Below are positions 38,801 through 52,470 of a DNA stretch of 64,000 bases, one piece after another. The translations under genes and the position numbers were made by a program. The notes beneath the pieces were generated by a model. The model was not told where the DNA came from. It worked only from the letters and a program-made list of their open reading frames with translations, and made no database searches. The stretch is from Rallus limicola. Taxonomy: Eukaryota; Chordata; Aves; Gruiformes; Rallidae. The DNA lies in the NCBI GenBank assembly GCA_022605955.1, contig JAKCOZ010000018.1, positions 2,178,001 to 2,242,000 of the forward strand, read 5' to 3'. Numbering within the stretch: position 1 is the stretch's first letter; each line of letters begins with the position of its first letter.

Positions 38801-41800
38801 AAATATTTTAAAATCTAACAAAAAAACATGTGAAGCTTTTAGATCTGGCCAAGGGGGCACTCAAAATGACACCAGACCAACACATTTCCAGTAAATGGAC
38901 TCCAAAAATAGTAGAAATTGTTCCATCATCAGAACATGCCTGGATGCAACACAGCAGTCCTGGGCATTTCTTGGAACCTCACCACAGAAAATAAATACAA
39001 GAAAGACTTAGAAGAAAGATTTGCTAGGTCATTCAGTCCATCACTTGGCAACAAAGAGCTATTTACTGTGCTATTTGACGATTACAGCTGTTTCAAAAGA
39101 TGAAACTTATTTTAGGAGTAACTACCTCCTATTAACAGGCCTCACAGATCAAACGTTCCCTCCCTTGTGTCCATCAGGTATTCACATTTAAGCTTTTCTC
39201 AGCTGTCACCCCACATGCAAAGATTTCCCTTCAGCAACACAGCTTCAATCCCTCTTCCCTTCCTGGGAAACATGGGTGCAGCACAGCCCTTGGAGCAGGG
39301 GAGTGCCTGTGGCTGGAGACTCACAGACACAAGCTGTTCTTCTGTGCAAATTAATGATTTCCATCTCAGTAGTCTCCATCCCCACAAAGAGTTTTCTTTT
39401 GGTCATTATTTGTATCCTTTCTGTGTTTTCTCTTAAGGCAGCTCTTTTAAGCTGTTCCCTTGCATTTTCTGACACCCTATAAATTAACCACAGTGGCAAA
39501 AAAAGGGAAATTGTTGCTTCCTAGCCTTTCGTTGTGTATATAGTATTTTGTCTTATTTACATTTTCATTATCACACTGGCTCAGTGCCTCGCAGCTCTTC
39601 AGGGATGTCACTGTAGGAAGTGTCAGCCCTTGTGCTTATAAACACTGTAATTTTCTTGAACTGAAGCTTGCTGCATGGTGGCGAGAGCAGGCAAAAGCAC
39701 AGAGACACATACAGATAGATACACGCGTGCAAATCTGAAGTTTCATTAGCAAAGCATGACGGCAAGATGTCTAATGTCCTGTTCTTCCTGAGTTTTGCCT
39801 TGTCTGGAGCTTGCTGAACACCCTGAGAGGTCTGAACGTGGGAAACTGGCATGCCACTGGCGTAAAATTAATTTGCTTCTCCAATTTGCAAGCGCACAAA
39901 CAGACCTAGGGACTGACAGCAGACACTGCAAGGGATGCGTGTGGTCACACCTCCCCAGCTCAGGGGACACGTCTGACCAGTGGCGGCGGAGCAGATACAC
40001 AGCCCTTGCCTACAGAATGCCTTTTGATGGAACTAAGCCCTGCCCCGTGGAGCCCCTCGCCTCAGGGTCTAGGTACTGTATGGATGGTTAGTGAGAACTC
40101 AGCCTTAACAAGAAGGTCCAAATTCATGATTATGGATCTCAAAGCACAATTTTTCATTGGGTTATCTGTGCTTACCAGGTAGATGGACTCAATAACTAAA
40201 ACCAGAGCTTTCTTCTGTTTGCAGATACTGATAAATGCTCATTCTTTTTTTCAAGCTCCAGCACTTGCTGAAAACATTCCTGAGTTAATCCCTTCCATGC
40301 CAGACACCTGCAGCAAACAGTGTCCTAGCCTGAAGGTCTCCTGCCCTGTTCAGCCAGTGTACAACTGGCTTGTGCTTTTCTCAGATGTTTTTCTTGTCAC
40401 ATGTTTCAAACCAGAGAAATGGCAAGTAGAACTTGGATTTAAAATTTGCTTCTGGTTATATTTTTATGGCTTTTAACAACAGGGCATGAAGCCTGGGTCT
40501 GGTAGAAGCTCCTGTGGCAATCTTATTCCAAAGTAGGTACAGGTTATAATTAATCTTGCATTTTCATGCAAAACATCATCTATATTTGCTCAGACCACAG
40601 GATAGGCACGTTTTGTATAGCAGACAAAATAAGCAGCGGCTTCACTTAGACAAAAACAATCCTGACATACTTGTATGCACATGCATATTTTATGGATTGC
40701 TGCTAATGAAAGATACTGTATTTCATTTCTCCACTGCTTGCTCAAGAGCAGAGAATGAATTTTCATTCTAGTAGATCAATATTTTAACTGAATACTCTTT
40801 GGAAATTACTTAGAGAGACTTGCTTTATACATCCTTTCATATTTGTTCTGATTTTACCTTTTGTTATCTTTACAATTTGTAGATTAAATGGCCCTGTGTC
40901 TGACTGCAGTAAACTGTGCTGAACAGAATCCAACTGATGAACTGGAGTAATTTAAGCCCATTGGTGTAAAATCTGCCTTGTACATCTTCATGCCTACAGA
41001 CAAAATTGCTTCACCATTGAGGAAAACAGATTTTCCACCACAGCTGGGTACCTCTGTCCATCACAAAGCCAATCACAAGGGCTCAGTGCTCCTCTTACCC
41101 ATGCTAGAGACAAGAAATCTATTGATTCTGAAGGAAAACAACCTGCTCCTATGATTTTCACTTCATCAGAACTTTCCGTTCCATTGGACATGGGCACATT
41201 TACCTGCTGTGTTATGGAAAACAGTTTCATCATTGATTTATCCTGAAAATGCACAGGTACCATAACGCACATCCAGGCCACACAGAGAAACTACTGCCCC
41301 AAACCAGGTCCTAAACGTTTAAGACTGTTTCCAGACCCAACCAGTAACTTCCCAGCACCAGCAGCAGAGGACTGAGAGCAGAATTCAAGTCCTAAAGCGC
41401 CCTGTTGACAGCACATCTCCTAGTAATTCCCTTCAGCAACTGATTTCCACACAAAACCACCTAATCAGTATTTTCCAGATTCAACACTCCTTTCTGCAGA
41501 AGTGGAACAGATTAAGGTGACCACAGACAATGCCAAAGTTTTATCTGCGTAGTATAAAATAGGAAAAAGTTGTGTGTCATTTATCACCTTCTCCCTCAAC
41601 TGTGATTTTCAACAGGCTCAGATTTAGCCTGTGTGTCCTTCCCCTTGCTGGCACCTGCCTCTACACAAGCGACTTCTTGCACAGCAGCCCAGGGTTGATT
41701 TCACTGGGTCAGTTTCCCTTGTGAAATGCAAGTGTCAAACACCTTTCCTACAGCAGCCACATGAAATCCTACAGTGTTTCCAGCCCTCCGACCTCCATGC

Positions 41801-41890
41801 CTTGCAAATGAGCTATAGTGATGCCTCATTATATCGTTAGGGCTGGCCAAGGACAACCCAAGGCCTAAAACACAGTTTAAAAGGAAGGTG

Positions 41891-42230
41891 TAAATGATGA
41901 TTTAATAAAAATGCAAATGGCCCTGTCCCTCGCTTCCAAAGGCTGCAAGGTGAAATTCTTATGCCAGGCTCCATGGCGAGTGGGAGGACTTTGAAAGCAA
42001 GTTGCTTATAATAAATACACTTTTTGTTAAAGAAAAGAAAAATCAAGATGTAAAATACAGCTAGTGTGCCCAGCATTAATTGTAAAAATGACAAGTATTA
42101 GATTAAATGGGTAATTTTACAAATACAGCACAAGAGGATTAAATTATGTGCAAGAATTATTAGACTGCATCTTATTTTTATTTAAAAAAAATTAGATAGA
42201 TTTTAGGATCAAGGACCTGAAGAAAAAATT
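41891..42230. promoter_or_regulatory. AT-rich candidate noncoding regulatory block with POU octamer
   Basis: Contains a perfect ATGCAAAT octamer at 41911-41918 and repeated GATTAAA, TTAAT and TAATT words. The texture resembles conserved intronic enhancers of vertebrate neural genes. This is pattern recognition only; conservation was not tested. Confidence 0.25.
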
Positions 42231-42511
42231 AACTCTAGTTTATCCATGGCATCTGTGAAATTAATCTCCAGGCAGAACGTCTGCTTGGCCAGCTCTCACA
42301 GGAAACAGACCCTGCCCATGGGAAACCAACTGCAAATATTTAAAAGTTTCATGAAGAGAAATAACTAAAGGCCTGAGTCTATCAACACTCATTACAGCAG
42401 AAAGTTATGGGAGTCAGGGAAAAGCTGTATTACAGATGCAGACACCTCACTTTGACTTCAGCATCCTTTTGCTGTAAGCAGAGCTGTAGGGAATGTTGCT
42501 TTGGTCTGTGG

Positions 42512-42524
42512 AAAAAAAAAAAAA
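42512..42524. repeat. A homopolymer (13)
   Basis: A run of 13 A on the plus strand in the presumed intron 1. No retrocopy structure was seen next to it. Confidence 0.85.
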
Positions 42525-44309
42525 GTCCCTCGAGGTCTGTGGTTCCAGATCCCTGGGGCAAAGGCAGCTACCAAGCACAGCTCCACTATCCCCAACAGTC
42601 AAAATCTTTGTGCAGTTCCAGGTGCTTCCACCCAGATGAAGTGTTAGCCTTTAAGCAATCCCATCTGGCAAATACAAATTGACAAGACTAACACAGCAGA
42701 TAACGAGAATCCTGTGTTCTTGCTCCTGCTGACGTTCCCAGAATGACAGCTCAGCCAGGACTGAAACATGTACCTGCACATCTGTGAATCCTAAAATGGG
42801 GTAACTAAAATCTGCTCATGGCAAACATCAATGAAAAATAGCACTAGGATACCTACTCAAGTACCAAATATTAAACACATTTAACTGAACTTGAAGAGCC
42901 CCTTATCAATAAATTACTATTAATATTAACATAATTGCCTGGCTGAGGACTCTCCATCCAGTAAAACAAAAAGGAATTGATGTCTCTTATCCACTCTATT
43001 TTCCTGAACTGATTCTCTGACTCTTTCAGCTCCATTTTCAATACTACCTCTACAACATCAAATTCATTGCAAAACAGTTCAAGCTGAAAGAGGGAGTTGT
43101 GCCTGACTGAACCTGTTGCAGAGAAAAGCTACATGACAACCCAACACTTAATAAGATTCTGAGATTGAAAAAAAGAACAAAATGTTAATGTTTCCAGGCT
43201 AATTCTTGCCATGATCTACTAAAAATGTCTCATATACTTTCCTGTCCTCCTATATTCCTCTAAACAGTTTCACAGTTGTATATAAGGAAAGCAGAACAAG
43301 GAAGGCTATATTCTGAAAACAAGGTGCAGCAATAGTCTGAGGTAAGAGATACCTCCAGAATGTCTGGCACTCTACTAGTTCAAATAATTTTACCGATACA
43401 TGAACTGCACAATGTCAAATTTGACTTTGAATGTTCCTGCAGACACTTATTAACTCTCTATTTTTAGGAGAAGCATCATTGCTTTCACTGTTCCCAGAGT
43501 AGACAGACAGCAGGGTGCCCTTCCAGTGCACTGGACCTTACTTGGGACAGCAGTTTCTTTTCTATTTTCCTCACACATTCCCACCTGCCTGTAGCAACAT
43601 TTATAGAGGAAACAACTTGTTCAAACACATGGAAATTCACTGAAGGATTGCAGGGTGCTTCTCTACTTTTTCATGGGGATGCTGCAGAAAACGGGCTTTT
43701 GGGACAAGGGCTTTCCTCCACGCAGCCCTTCAAAGGTGAATTTGCAAAAACCTCCCTACAAGAGTTAGAAAATTGCTTCACTGATGATTTTGTAAAAGTT
43801 CCCCCTGATACCATCTAAAAACTTCACATGGAGAGTACTGAACTGTGAAGTACTTTACCTGGCATGTCATACACTAGAACGCTGCACAAACACAAGCACC
43901 TGGAGATTGAGTGGAAGCTCAGCCTTCGTCAGAGGGGACATGGGTGCTCTCTGGGCTGCAGCCTTACCTAGGGACTCAGTACTTGAAAACTGCCCATCAT
44001 TTTGTTTACTGCCAGTGTGGGAATAAACTCAGCCAGGGGGAACCTGTTTCCCTGGCCTAAGAAAGCTTTTGCTACAAAATTACATGACCGATAGAGTCAA
44101 ACTTGTGTAAATTTTACCTCTCTGATACACGTAAAACCATCTGGCAGGGTCTAGGAAAAAGTAAGAAAAAAATTTAACAAAAATAAAGTGACAACCATAC
44201 ACAACTTTGTCTTTTGTTAGTTTTAAGGTGACATTGGATAGGTTCTGCAAGTGCCAAAGGGTCCCCTTTCCCAGTGACTCTAATATTGTTTCCACGTGTA
44301 TTTTACATG

Positions 44310-44322
44310 TTTTTTTTTTTTT
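44310..44322. repeat. T homopolymer (13)
   Basis: A run of 13 T in the presumed intron 1, followed by a pyrimidine-rich stretch. No adjacent retroelement was recognised. Confidence 0.85.
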
Positions 44323-44423
44323 CCTGAATTGCCTCTTTCCCTTACCCCAAGAGGCAGGAAAGGAAGTCAGAGCTGGCTGTCCCCTGTATGATTTTGAACC
44401 TTGGGGCAGCATGTGAAGGGAAG

Positions 44424-44460
44424 CATGCATGTAGTCATGCACCCATGCAAGCATCCATGC
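44424..44460. repeat. CATGC short interspersed cluster
   Basis: CATGC occurs four times, at 44424, 44436, 44444 and 44456, with spacings of 12, 8 and 12. It looks like a degenerate short tandem repeat. Confidence 0.75.
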
Positions 44461-46800
44461 GTACAGCAAGACAGCAATGCAGCAGTCATCCTAGCAACGT
44501 CCTGTAAGAGAAAAGGAAGACTTGGCATGCAATTTGGGAAGTCTGCTGAGGGGCAATAAGAGGGGCCACAAGAGGGGCCCACAGTCTTCTGGTTCCTCTC
44601 CACAGTTTAGCTCTTTGACTGCTGCAGAAATAGAAGAGTGATTAGTAAGGGTGAAGAAGTCTCAGATGCTTCCAGACTAACTGGTACTTCTGCAGTCATT
44701 TCACTTGCAACATGTTTTTTCTGTACTATTTTTACATCCCCGGGAGAAAATTTAATTAGCAAGTTAGGTTAAAAGTATAAAAAAAATATCTGAGGTAACA
44801 TGTATATGACCTCTCATGGCATCAGTTTCTTTTCACTGGGGCACTGGGTACACAACGTGACCTGCAACAACCAGCCGCCAAAGGCACAAGTCTCAGTCAC
44901 AACATTATGACCTGGGGCTCCCTGGCACTACCCCCAGCCCAGGCGGCTCCTGCAACCGCCATCACCCCTTCCCTTCATCTCTGTGCACCCTGTGCCTCCA
45001 GCTGCCCAAACCTTTCTAAACACACTCTCACCACTCTGCTGCTGCTGCCTGGGAAGCACCAGCAAACTCACCTGCCACTTTCTCACATACAAAGTCAGCT
45101 CATTTTATCTCCCTCAACAGACACTAGCATCAAATCAGCAATAAAATCCTGAAATTCTCACTGCTGTGAGTTTCTCTGCAGAGGGGGTTACAGGAAGAGC
45201 AGGGTATGAAGCCTGTCTAGGCTCACATTGCACATACTGCACCCGCTGTCAGATTTCTTATGGGTAGAACTTATGGTACTAACTTACCCAGCCACAGGCA
45301 GAAGCAGCAGAAAATAAATACCAGAACACGGCTTCCCAACAGCATCACCGAAAATACCTGGTCAGATGGTACTGCTGAGTCATGGTGATCAGCCTCACTA
45401 GCTCAGCTGTTCTTAACCTAAGAAAGGAGGAATTTGAGGGAAAAACAAGACCAATGCAAGAAAACTGCAATAGATGCTCCAGTTGGCTGCTGCAGTGAGA
45501 GAGTGATGCTGCTTCTGACGACGATTGCATGAGATGACCAGTAACAGAACTGAATCTTGAACAAGTGACAGCTCACACAGGGATATCATTCACAGATTAG
45601 TGGCTACAGATACCTCCACACTTTACCTTTAGATACCCTTTAGAACTGAAACTTCAACAATACTTTCCCAGAAAAGCTGGTTTCAAGAAAAGAGAGCCTA
45701 CAACAAACCACAGACTGAAATCATATACACAGACTACAACAAACACTATAGACAAAGCAGTTACAAACTAGGGCCTTAACTGAAAGCATATAAAAACAGT
45801 TAGTGAAATTCAGCAAACTCTGCTGTACCACATGGACTGCAATCACAAGCCTCCTTTATTTTCTCAATCCACCAAGAAAGGTTTGTAATAAAGAGCATGA
45901 GCAGGTTGCTTAAAGAGGCTCCGAATCTCTTCTGAAGCAAAAGCTGTTGAACCATTAGCCATGAAATCACCTACTGCCAGGGAAATCCCACTTTGTGAGG
46001 TGTTCTGAGGACAGGAAAGAAAAAATCTCCTGCTTCAGGTCTAATAAGCATAGTTCTAAACTTTCATGTTAACAGTAGCTGTGAACTAATTTCCATTGAT
46101 AAGAACAAAGAAATGTAAATGTAAGCATGATAATGGTGTCCTGATTTAGTAAGGGTGAAAACAATGAGTAAAGAGAGCTAGAGTATACAGAAAAGTAAAT
46201 TTTGGGCTGAAAGACATGAAGACACAGAGATGATTAACAGATAACAGGAAGACAATAGATGTGCTGGAAAAAAAAAAATCAAAAAAACCCCCCACACTAT
46301 ATTCCTCTATTGGGTAACCTCAGGGGTTATCAAAACTGCAGACTGTAGATAATACCTTCTGGATATAAACAATGGTTTCTCTTCCTATTTAGATAGGGCA
46401 AAAGTCCTTAAAAAAGAGAAATAGAAAAAAGCTGCTTGCATTAAGTTTTTCTTCATTGTATGAAAACTTCAGAGCCAGCTTTCAATGGTTTAAGTGAAAA
46501 ATTAATTTCCTTCCAGATTATTAAAATTAGAACTAAGGTTTTGGTTCACAGCCTATATTTTTATTTAACAATGAATTGTTCTTTTTTGGAAAAATAGTAC
46601 TTCTCAATAGGCTCAACAGAAAAATTCTTAATCATCTCAAATTCATATGCTTATGTCTACTTAGCATACTGAACAGTCAAAATAGGGGAAACCATGGTGT
46701 TGCTACTTCCAATTATAAAACCTCTTCCTAAAACATGCATAAATAGCTACTGAGGACTGGGTTATTTGTCCTCTCTTCCAGGAGTTATATGATTGTACAA

Positions 46801-46826
46801 TTTTTTTTTTTCCTCCTAAAAAAAAA
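46801..46826. repeat. T11 / A9 inverted homopolymers
   Basis: Eleven T, then cctcct, then nine A. The arms could fold into an AT-only hairpin in either strand. Confidence 0.85.
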
Positions 46827-49006
46827 ATCAGGTTCTGGATTAATCTCTGGGCAGCAAACCTGGGCAGTTTCTGAGTGTGTAAGGATCAGGGAAGAGGAAA
46901 AGCAGTTGGCAGAAGCCATGATCACTGAAGATTGTTTTTAACATGCTAGCTGTTTGTTTACAAACTGCAGGCGATACCATAACCAAACTGTGAGGGCTGT
47001 GTGTGTGGAACGGGGCTGCCCTCCTGCACCTGGCCAGGGCGACCTGCAACAAAACTGTATTATGGAACCCCATCTAAGGTCCTATTTAAACCACATCAAT
47101 CCAGTTGCATTTGTCAATGGAGTATGACTTGAAATATAATTTCTTTCAAAGCCCAAAGGAGGACGAAGGAAAACCAAACACAAACCTTGTGGCTATCACA
47201 ATAAGATGTGGGAAGAGGAGATAAAACAGAGAAAAGGATTCCATTCCAGCCATGTAATTGCATCTCAGCAGCAACGTGCTAATCAGGTGGTTACATTTCC
47301 CCCGCAACATCTGCACCAACACTTTTTATTTGTGCCTATGCCCAATGCTTGAGAGTTCAGAAGCTATCTGAAGAGCAGTGGATTTTATGCTGTTCTGATA
47401 TGGCTTCCTGGCCTGCCCAAACACACCCAAGGTTAGTGTTTATTTCCATTATCTGAGAAAATAAACGTGGCTGAGAGCATTTATTTCCAAGCTAACCACA
47501 ATCTGTTGGGGAGCAGAGTTCTGGTGCAAGGTTCCTTTTTGTCTCTTAGGAAACCAGAATTTTAGAGTGCTGTATGAGCCAGCCAGAGTCTCCTTGGGTC
47601 TCTTGGAGGGCTTTCAAAATCAGAAGGTAGGGTGTTTTAGATGCTAAACTAGACTAATGGATTAACAGAATGAATTTAAAGCAACACAACAGAGTGGATA
47701 TAAAACAAGTAACACAGAAATCCCTCACTGCCAAACATACTGAGGGGATGGGTCCTTAGCTCTGGGATTGCTTTAAGCCAGCTCTGTTGGTTTCTCAGTT
47801 ACAGGAGCCCCGGCACAAGCTCCCTGTACTCAGGGGGGCACTATGTTGGTTTCATAAATACAGCAGTCAGTGGAAAAACTACTGTCCTGCAGCTGTGTCA
47901 CATCTGTTACCAGAGAGGCAAGTAAAAGCCTGCATTAGGAGCTTCTTTGCCCTTGGCAGCCTCTAGTTAGGTTAGTGAAAAGCTTCCTCCAAATTCTCCT
48001 TGGAGAAAAAGATCTCAGCAGTGGCAGTGGGGGAAGCTGCATACTTGCTGCCACACTGGAGGTGGTAAAGGCTTCTCTCACCACATGCTACCAGGCAAAG
48101 CAACACCAGCTCCTACACCTGAAGAGAGAAGAACCTCTTGTCTTTCTACATTCCAGAGCAGCCCTACCTTCATGTCCACTACAGGTACCGCTGGCTGGCA
48201 TCATCAGGCTGAACTGGTCCCCTGCTTCAGCCAAGCACCCTCCTCCTGACTTGTACAAAAAAACCTCTCAGGAGGTATACTTTAATTTTACTCACTTTTG
48301 AGTGATCTCATGAGTAGTACAGTATGGGCACATTCCATCTCTCAGCATTACTCCTTACTGTTTAAAAGCCACATTTCCCTACGTTGTCATAACACAGCAA
48401 TTTATGTCACAAATCAAGCTTCATGTTACACCGCTCACCCTGGCAAGTGAGAAGCACACTCTTGATTATTCTCATGCTTTGTAAGAAACATCACTTAGCA
48501 CTGAAACAAGATATTGAAATGCTATTTGGTAACACACCAATTCCCCACTGAAAAGAAATAAAACCAGAAAAATATTTACATACTTTTTATATAGTTGAAT
48601 AATTTCATACGGTTTGTTAAACAAATGTATTTCCTGCAATGCATACATTTTACAAGCCACAGAACCTGGCAGCACTTTCCATTTTACTCAGTTAATATGA
48701 AATTGTAAATACATTCAGCATCACTTCTTCAATTCAGCTTCAGACACCTCTGCACAAAAGACAGCTCAGGCTGACATACAGTCACTTCCTAAGAGTACAT
48801 CTATTTGGTGTGTTTTGTTGGGGTATCAAAGGCTATCTGCCCCAAGTATATGCAATTTTGATTCAATGGATGGGTTTATAGCTTGCTGTCTCAGGTTTGT
48901 GGTGAGCATTCCCAGAGTAAAACTCTGGCACATCTCCTTGATCACCTTTTGCAGCAGGTGGCAGGGCTGGGGTGTGCCATGGGGTACAGACATTGGGTGC
49001 AGAGCA

Positions 49007-49020
49007 GCACACACACACAC
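49007..49020. repeat. CA dinucleotide repeat (7 units)
   Basis: Seven CA units in the presumed intron 1. It is an ordinary microsatellite. Confidence 0.9.
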
Positions 49021-52000
49021 GGCACTTTTAGAAAACAGCTTTCGGTGCTGCAAGTCATGCACATGGTGTTAAACCTCAAAAGGCCAGGTCCAGGTGACAG
49101 TTAGGGCAAACCTGCTGCCTTTGTGCATTTTGCAATGTTTTCTGTTTTCCAGAAATTCTTTAGCTAACCTGACAGCAACCCAAGCTTTAGTTTGTATAAA
49201 TTTTTTCCAACCATCAGGAATGAACATCACAGAAGACAACACTGCCTCAAACACCATTTTATATCCATAGAGGCCCTGAAAAAAGCCTGTCTGAAGAGTT
49301 AATCCAAGGACAAGCACCCACAACCAATCCCTTTCAAACACTAAGTGGAACTTAAGTCATGGCTGCTATTAAACTGTACAATTGCAAGGGGTCAGAAAAT
49401 GAAGCTTCTTCCTCCTCCCCCCACCAAAAAAACCCACCCCAAAGCACAACCAATGTACCCCACACTCCAACTCTCTGCTCCTTCTCAGATGTCCTACAGC
49501 AAGAAACCTCAAGCCCAGCAAGAAAGTTCCCCCAGCACATTAAATGGCCACACAGCAGTTTTCACAGTAGCTCATCAGGGGAATCAAAGAAACAAACATT
49601 AGAACACACTGTTCCCCTGAAAAGGGAGCTGTGCAGGGCCTGCTGTAGTTTACTGGAAACACAGAACAGTTTATGTGTATCAGTTCTCCCACCCTTCGTG
49701 GGACTTGGACTGCAGAGCCTGGGTATTCAGAGAGGAATGTCTAATGCGAACCGCAGTGCAAGCTAAATGCTATCCTGAGAGCACTGACAGCTTCTTTCAG
49801 CCTCCTAGTCATGACCATCAGTAGCATCAGCAGTGTTATTTGCTCACAATAATGCATTACAACCAGGCAGTGCTGTTTCACAGCATTCAACTGCTTATGC
49901 ATCTATTTCCAGCCCTGCTGTAGAAATTACTCCTCAGTAGCTCTCCAGCAGAACAGTAAGGAGCAAAGGCAATTTGTAAAGCCTCATCAGTAAAATGGCA
50001 ATAACAACACTTAAACACCCAGACACGCTCTCCCAGCACTCCATGCCCGTCTCTTCAACTTTATTAGCACTCAGGTAGTTCTTCATCCTCATTACAAATG
50101 CACCTGACTTTGCACTTTGGTTCTGTGCTGTTGCATAACACAAAGCCCCACTCCAGCTACAGGGAGGACTGTCCCAAAAGTTGAATTTTTTCTAGGTTGA
50201 TATTAGGCATTGCTTAAGGTACAGTATTTGCTTCTAAACCACTTCCAAGTACTTCAAAGAGCAACATAAGGAATGCAATCAAGAGTAGCAGAGTGATCAG
50301 ACCAAAAGATGACCAAAGCAAGAGGTACTGGCAAGCATGCATTTAATTAAACAAACCTAACAAACTGACTCATCTGAGGGAGGTGCAAGCATGCCATACT
50401 CCAAGAGCTACTAGCAGCACATGCTGCCGAGCTTCCTTTTGATTCTAGCCCTAATGTAACAAATCAGGTTTAATATGACCCATTGCCTTATCCAGAAATG
50501 CAGGTATGTGGCTTCCCAAGAAGGAAGCAGATACCTCTTGTGCTATGCTCCATACAAGAGCCAAGAATCCGCCATGCAGAAAAGCATAATCCCAGAACAG
50601 AGCTAGGCTCAGAGCTGGGACACCAGAGCACCCCCAGCTAGCAGAGAGCAGAAAACATTTACTCTGCCTTACTTCAGGCATCAGCCTGAGAAAAGTACAG
50701 GAAGCCCAAGGAACGGCAATGAACCAACTGATAGTGTGGTCACTAATCTGCTTTCTAAAGCACCACCAACTTGCTCTGAGCTATCTGTAGTATTTCACAA
50801 AGCTGAGCTGCCCAGGGTGATTTCCAAAGAGGAGAAGAGAACTCAGGAGGGATGCACATCAGTGCTGTGACCAGGCCTGCTTGGACCAAGAGCTCACATT
50901 ACCTAGAGGTTTTTGGCAGCAAAATCAGCTCTCTCTAGATCTGGGGCAGGTGCTGGGCTCCAGCTAGCAGGAATCCTTTGCTGTGCAAACTAGCTGCAGA
51001 ACTAAAGCCAAATACCATCCTGTCTGCAGATCAAAAATTAACAAATCAGTATTCCAAAAAGCTGCAGTTCTTGGCACTTCACAGCCTAGCTCAGAGTGCC
51101 CTGGGAATGCCTCTCAGCATTACTCTCACCTAATCAGTGTTCCTCATTTCTATCAATTTATTCACACTGTAGGGTTTTCTTCTTGGAAAAGGTAACACAG
51201 AAGAATGGCTGTTTTGGGTCAAACCAAATAATTCATCTAACCTAGGGAAGATGAGAAGAACAAGACAAACACAGCGATACTCTCAAAAGCCCTGTCCTGG
51301 CCTCCAGCAGTCTAAGCTCAATTTCCCAATCTGAGCTGGTGCCTTCATACCCAAGATACACACAGCTGTTAAGTTCTTGAGCTTCTGTACTTTTTAAATA
51401 TGCACAAATATAACATAACGAGATTACCTGATACCAAAATGTCATCTGGGTAGCACTGAGCATCACCGGGGGAACAATGTTTGTACCCAAGACCCTTGCA
51501 CCACCCAGCTGGGCTCACAGGGGTTAATTCCCCTTCTGCAGCTTGACTTGATCTTGGTGTCTATCAGTTACACAGGTGATCGTGAACCCAGGGTCCCACC
51601 ACTGCACAAGTACACAATAGGGACAGTTCCTACACCAAAGGTTTGTCTCCTCATCAGGAAACAAAGCCTAAAAAAAAAGCTGTTTTGTTTTAGTTGTCAA
51701 GCATGAATGCTCAGAGCACAGGAGCTTTTCCTGCATGCCAAGGCTGGGGCAGGCGTCGCTCGTGAGGGCTCAGTTTACAGCTGCCCTTCTGTCAGGAGAT
51801 GTGGTCAGAGTCACACAGGGAGCCTGGGCTGAGCCAGGGCTTCGCCTTTCTATCCCACAGTTACACCTGGGTGGAGAAAGAAACCCACTGCCAAAGGTCA
51901 TGATTTATAGTTTTACTTCTTTTTTCTGCATATGGTTCTTGATAGAAATGACAAACAGAAACTGGAAAAAAATGGTCAAGCAAATCCTACTCCCTGAAAG

Positions 52001-52060
52001 ATTACTGTCTAGGTAGCTGCAAGGAGATGTCCTGTTCTCCTGACACTCCAATAGCTGGAC

Positions 52061-52470
52061 ACAGAATCACAAGGTTGGAAAAGACCTTTAAGATCATCAA
52101 GTCCAACTATTCCTGTCCTAAGCTAAACCATACCCCTACATAGCTCATCTACCTTTTTTAAAGCGCATCCAGGGATGGTGACTCAGCCCCCTCCCTGAGC
52201 AGCCTGTTCCAGGCCCTGACAACTCTTTCAGTGAAGAGCCTCTTCCTAACATCTAATCTGACCCTGTCCTGGCACAGCTTTGTGCCATTTCCCCTTGTTC
52301 TATCTCCTGTCACCTGGCTAAAGAGACCAACCCCCACCTCCCTACACCCTCCTGTCAGGTCACTGTAGGCAGTGATAAGGTCTCCCCTCAGCCTCCTCTT
52401 CTCAAGGCTAAGACAGGACAAGCAGCAGCAGCAGACACAGCCCCAGCCTCCAGCAAGAGGCACAAGGCAT
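52061..52470 (-). mobile_element. CR1 LINE 3' fragment, minus orientation
   Basis: The plus strand opens with acagaatcacaaggttggaa, the reverse complement of the CR1 3' end. It continues with the CR1 words for 'lead to failure' and 'FTERVV..WNRL'. Read on the minus strand, an open frame of about 100 codons carries the C-terminal part of the CR1 reverse-transcriptase [23 protein letters not shown], then [20 protein letters not shown]. The element is 5'-truncated, as usual for CR1. An AGC triplet run lies near its 5' edge at about 52421-52433. The frame is uninterrupted over this segment, suggesting modest age. The 5' boundary is approximate. Confidence 0.93.

Noticed and set aside
41095..41281. 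Possible minus-strand exon with donor-like cttac on the plus strand at 41095-41099
   Set aside because: The upstream frame (ending FLSLAW) matches no KCNIP1 N-terminus, and the donor word alone is common.
44080..44469. 129-codon minus-strand open frame, same strand as KCNIP1
   Set aside because: It contains a translated homopolymer (Lys run) and the CATGC repeat, and no KChIP-like or other conserved sequence.
49359..49766. 135-codon plus-strand open frame, Ser/Pro/Gln-rich
   Set aside because: Low-complexity composition and overlapping open frames on both strands indicate a stop-poor stretch, not a gene.
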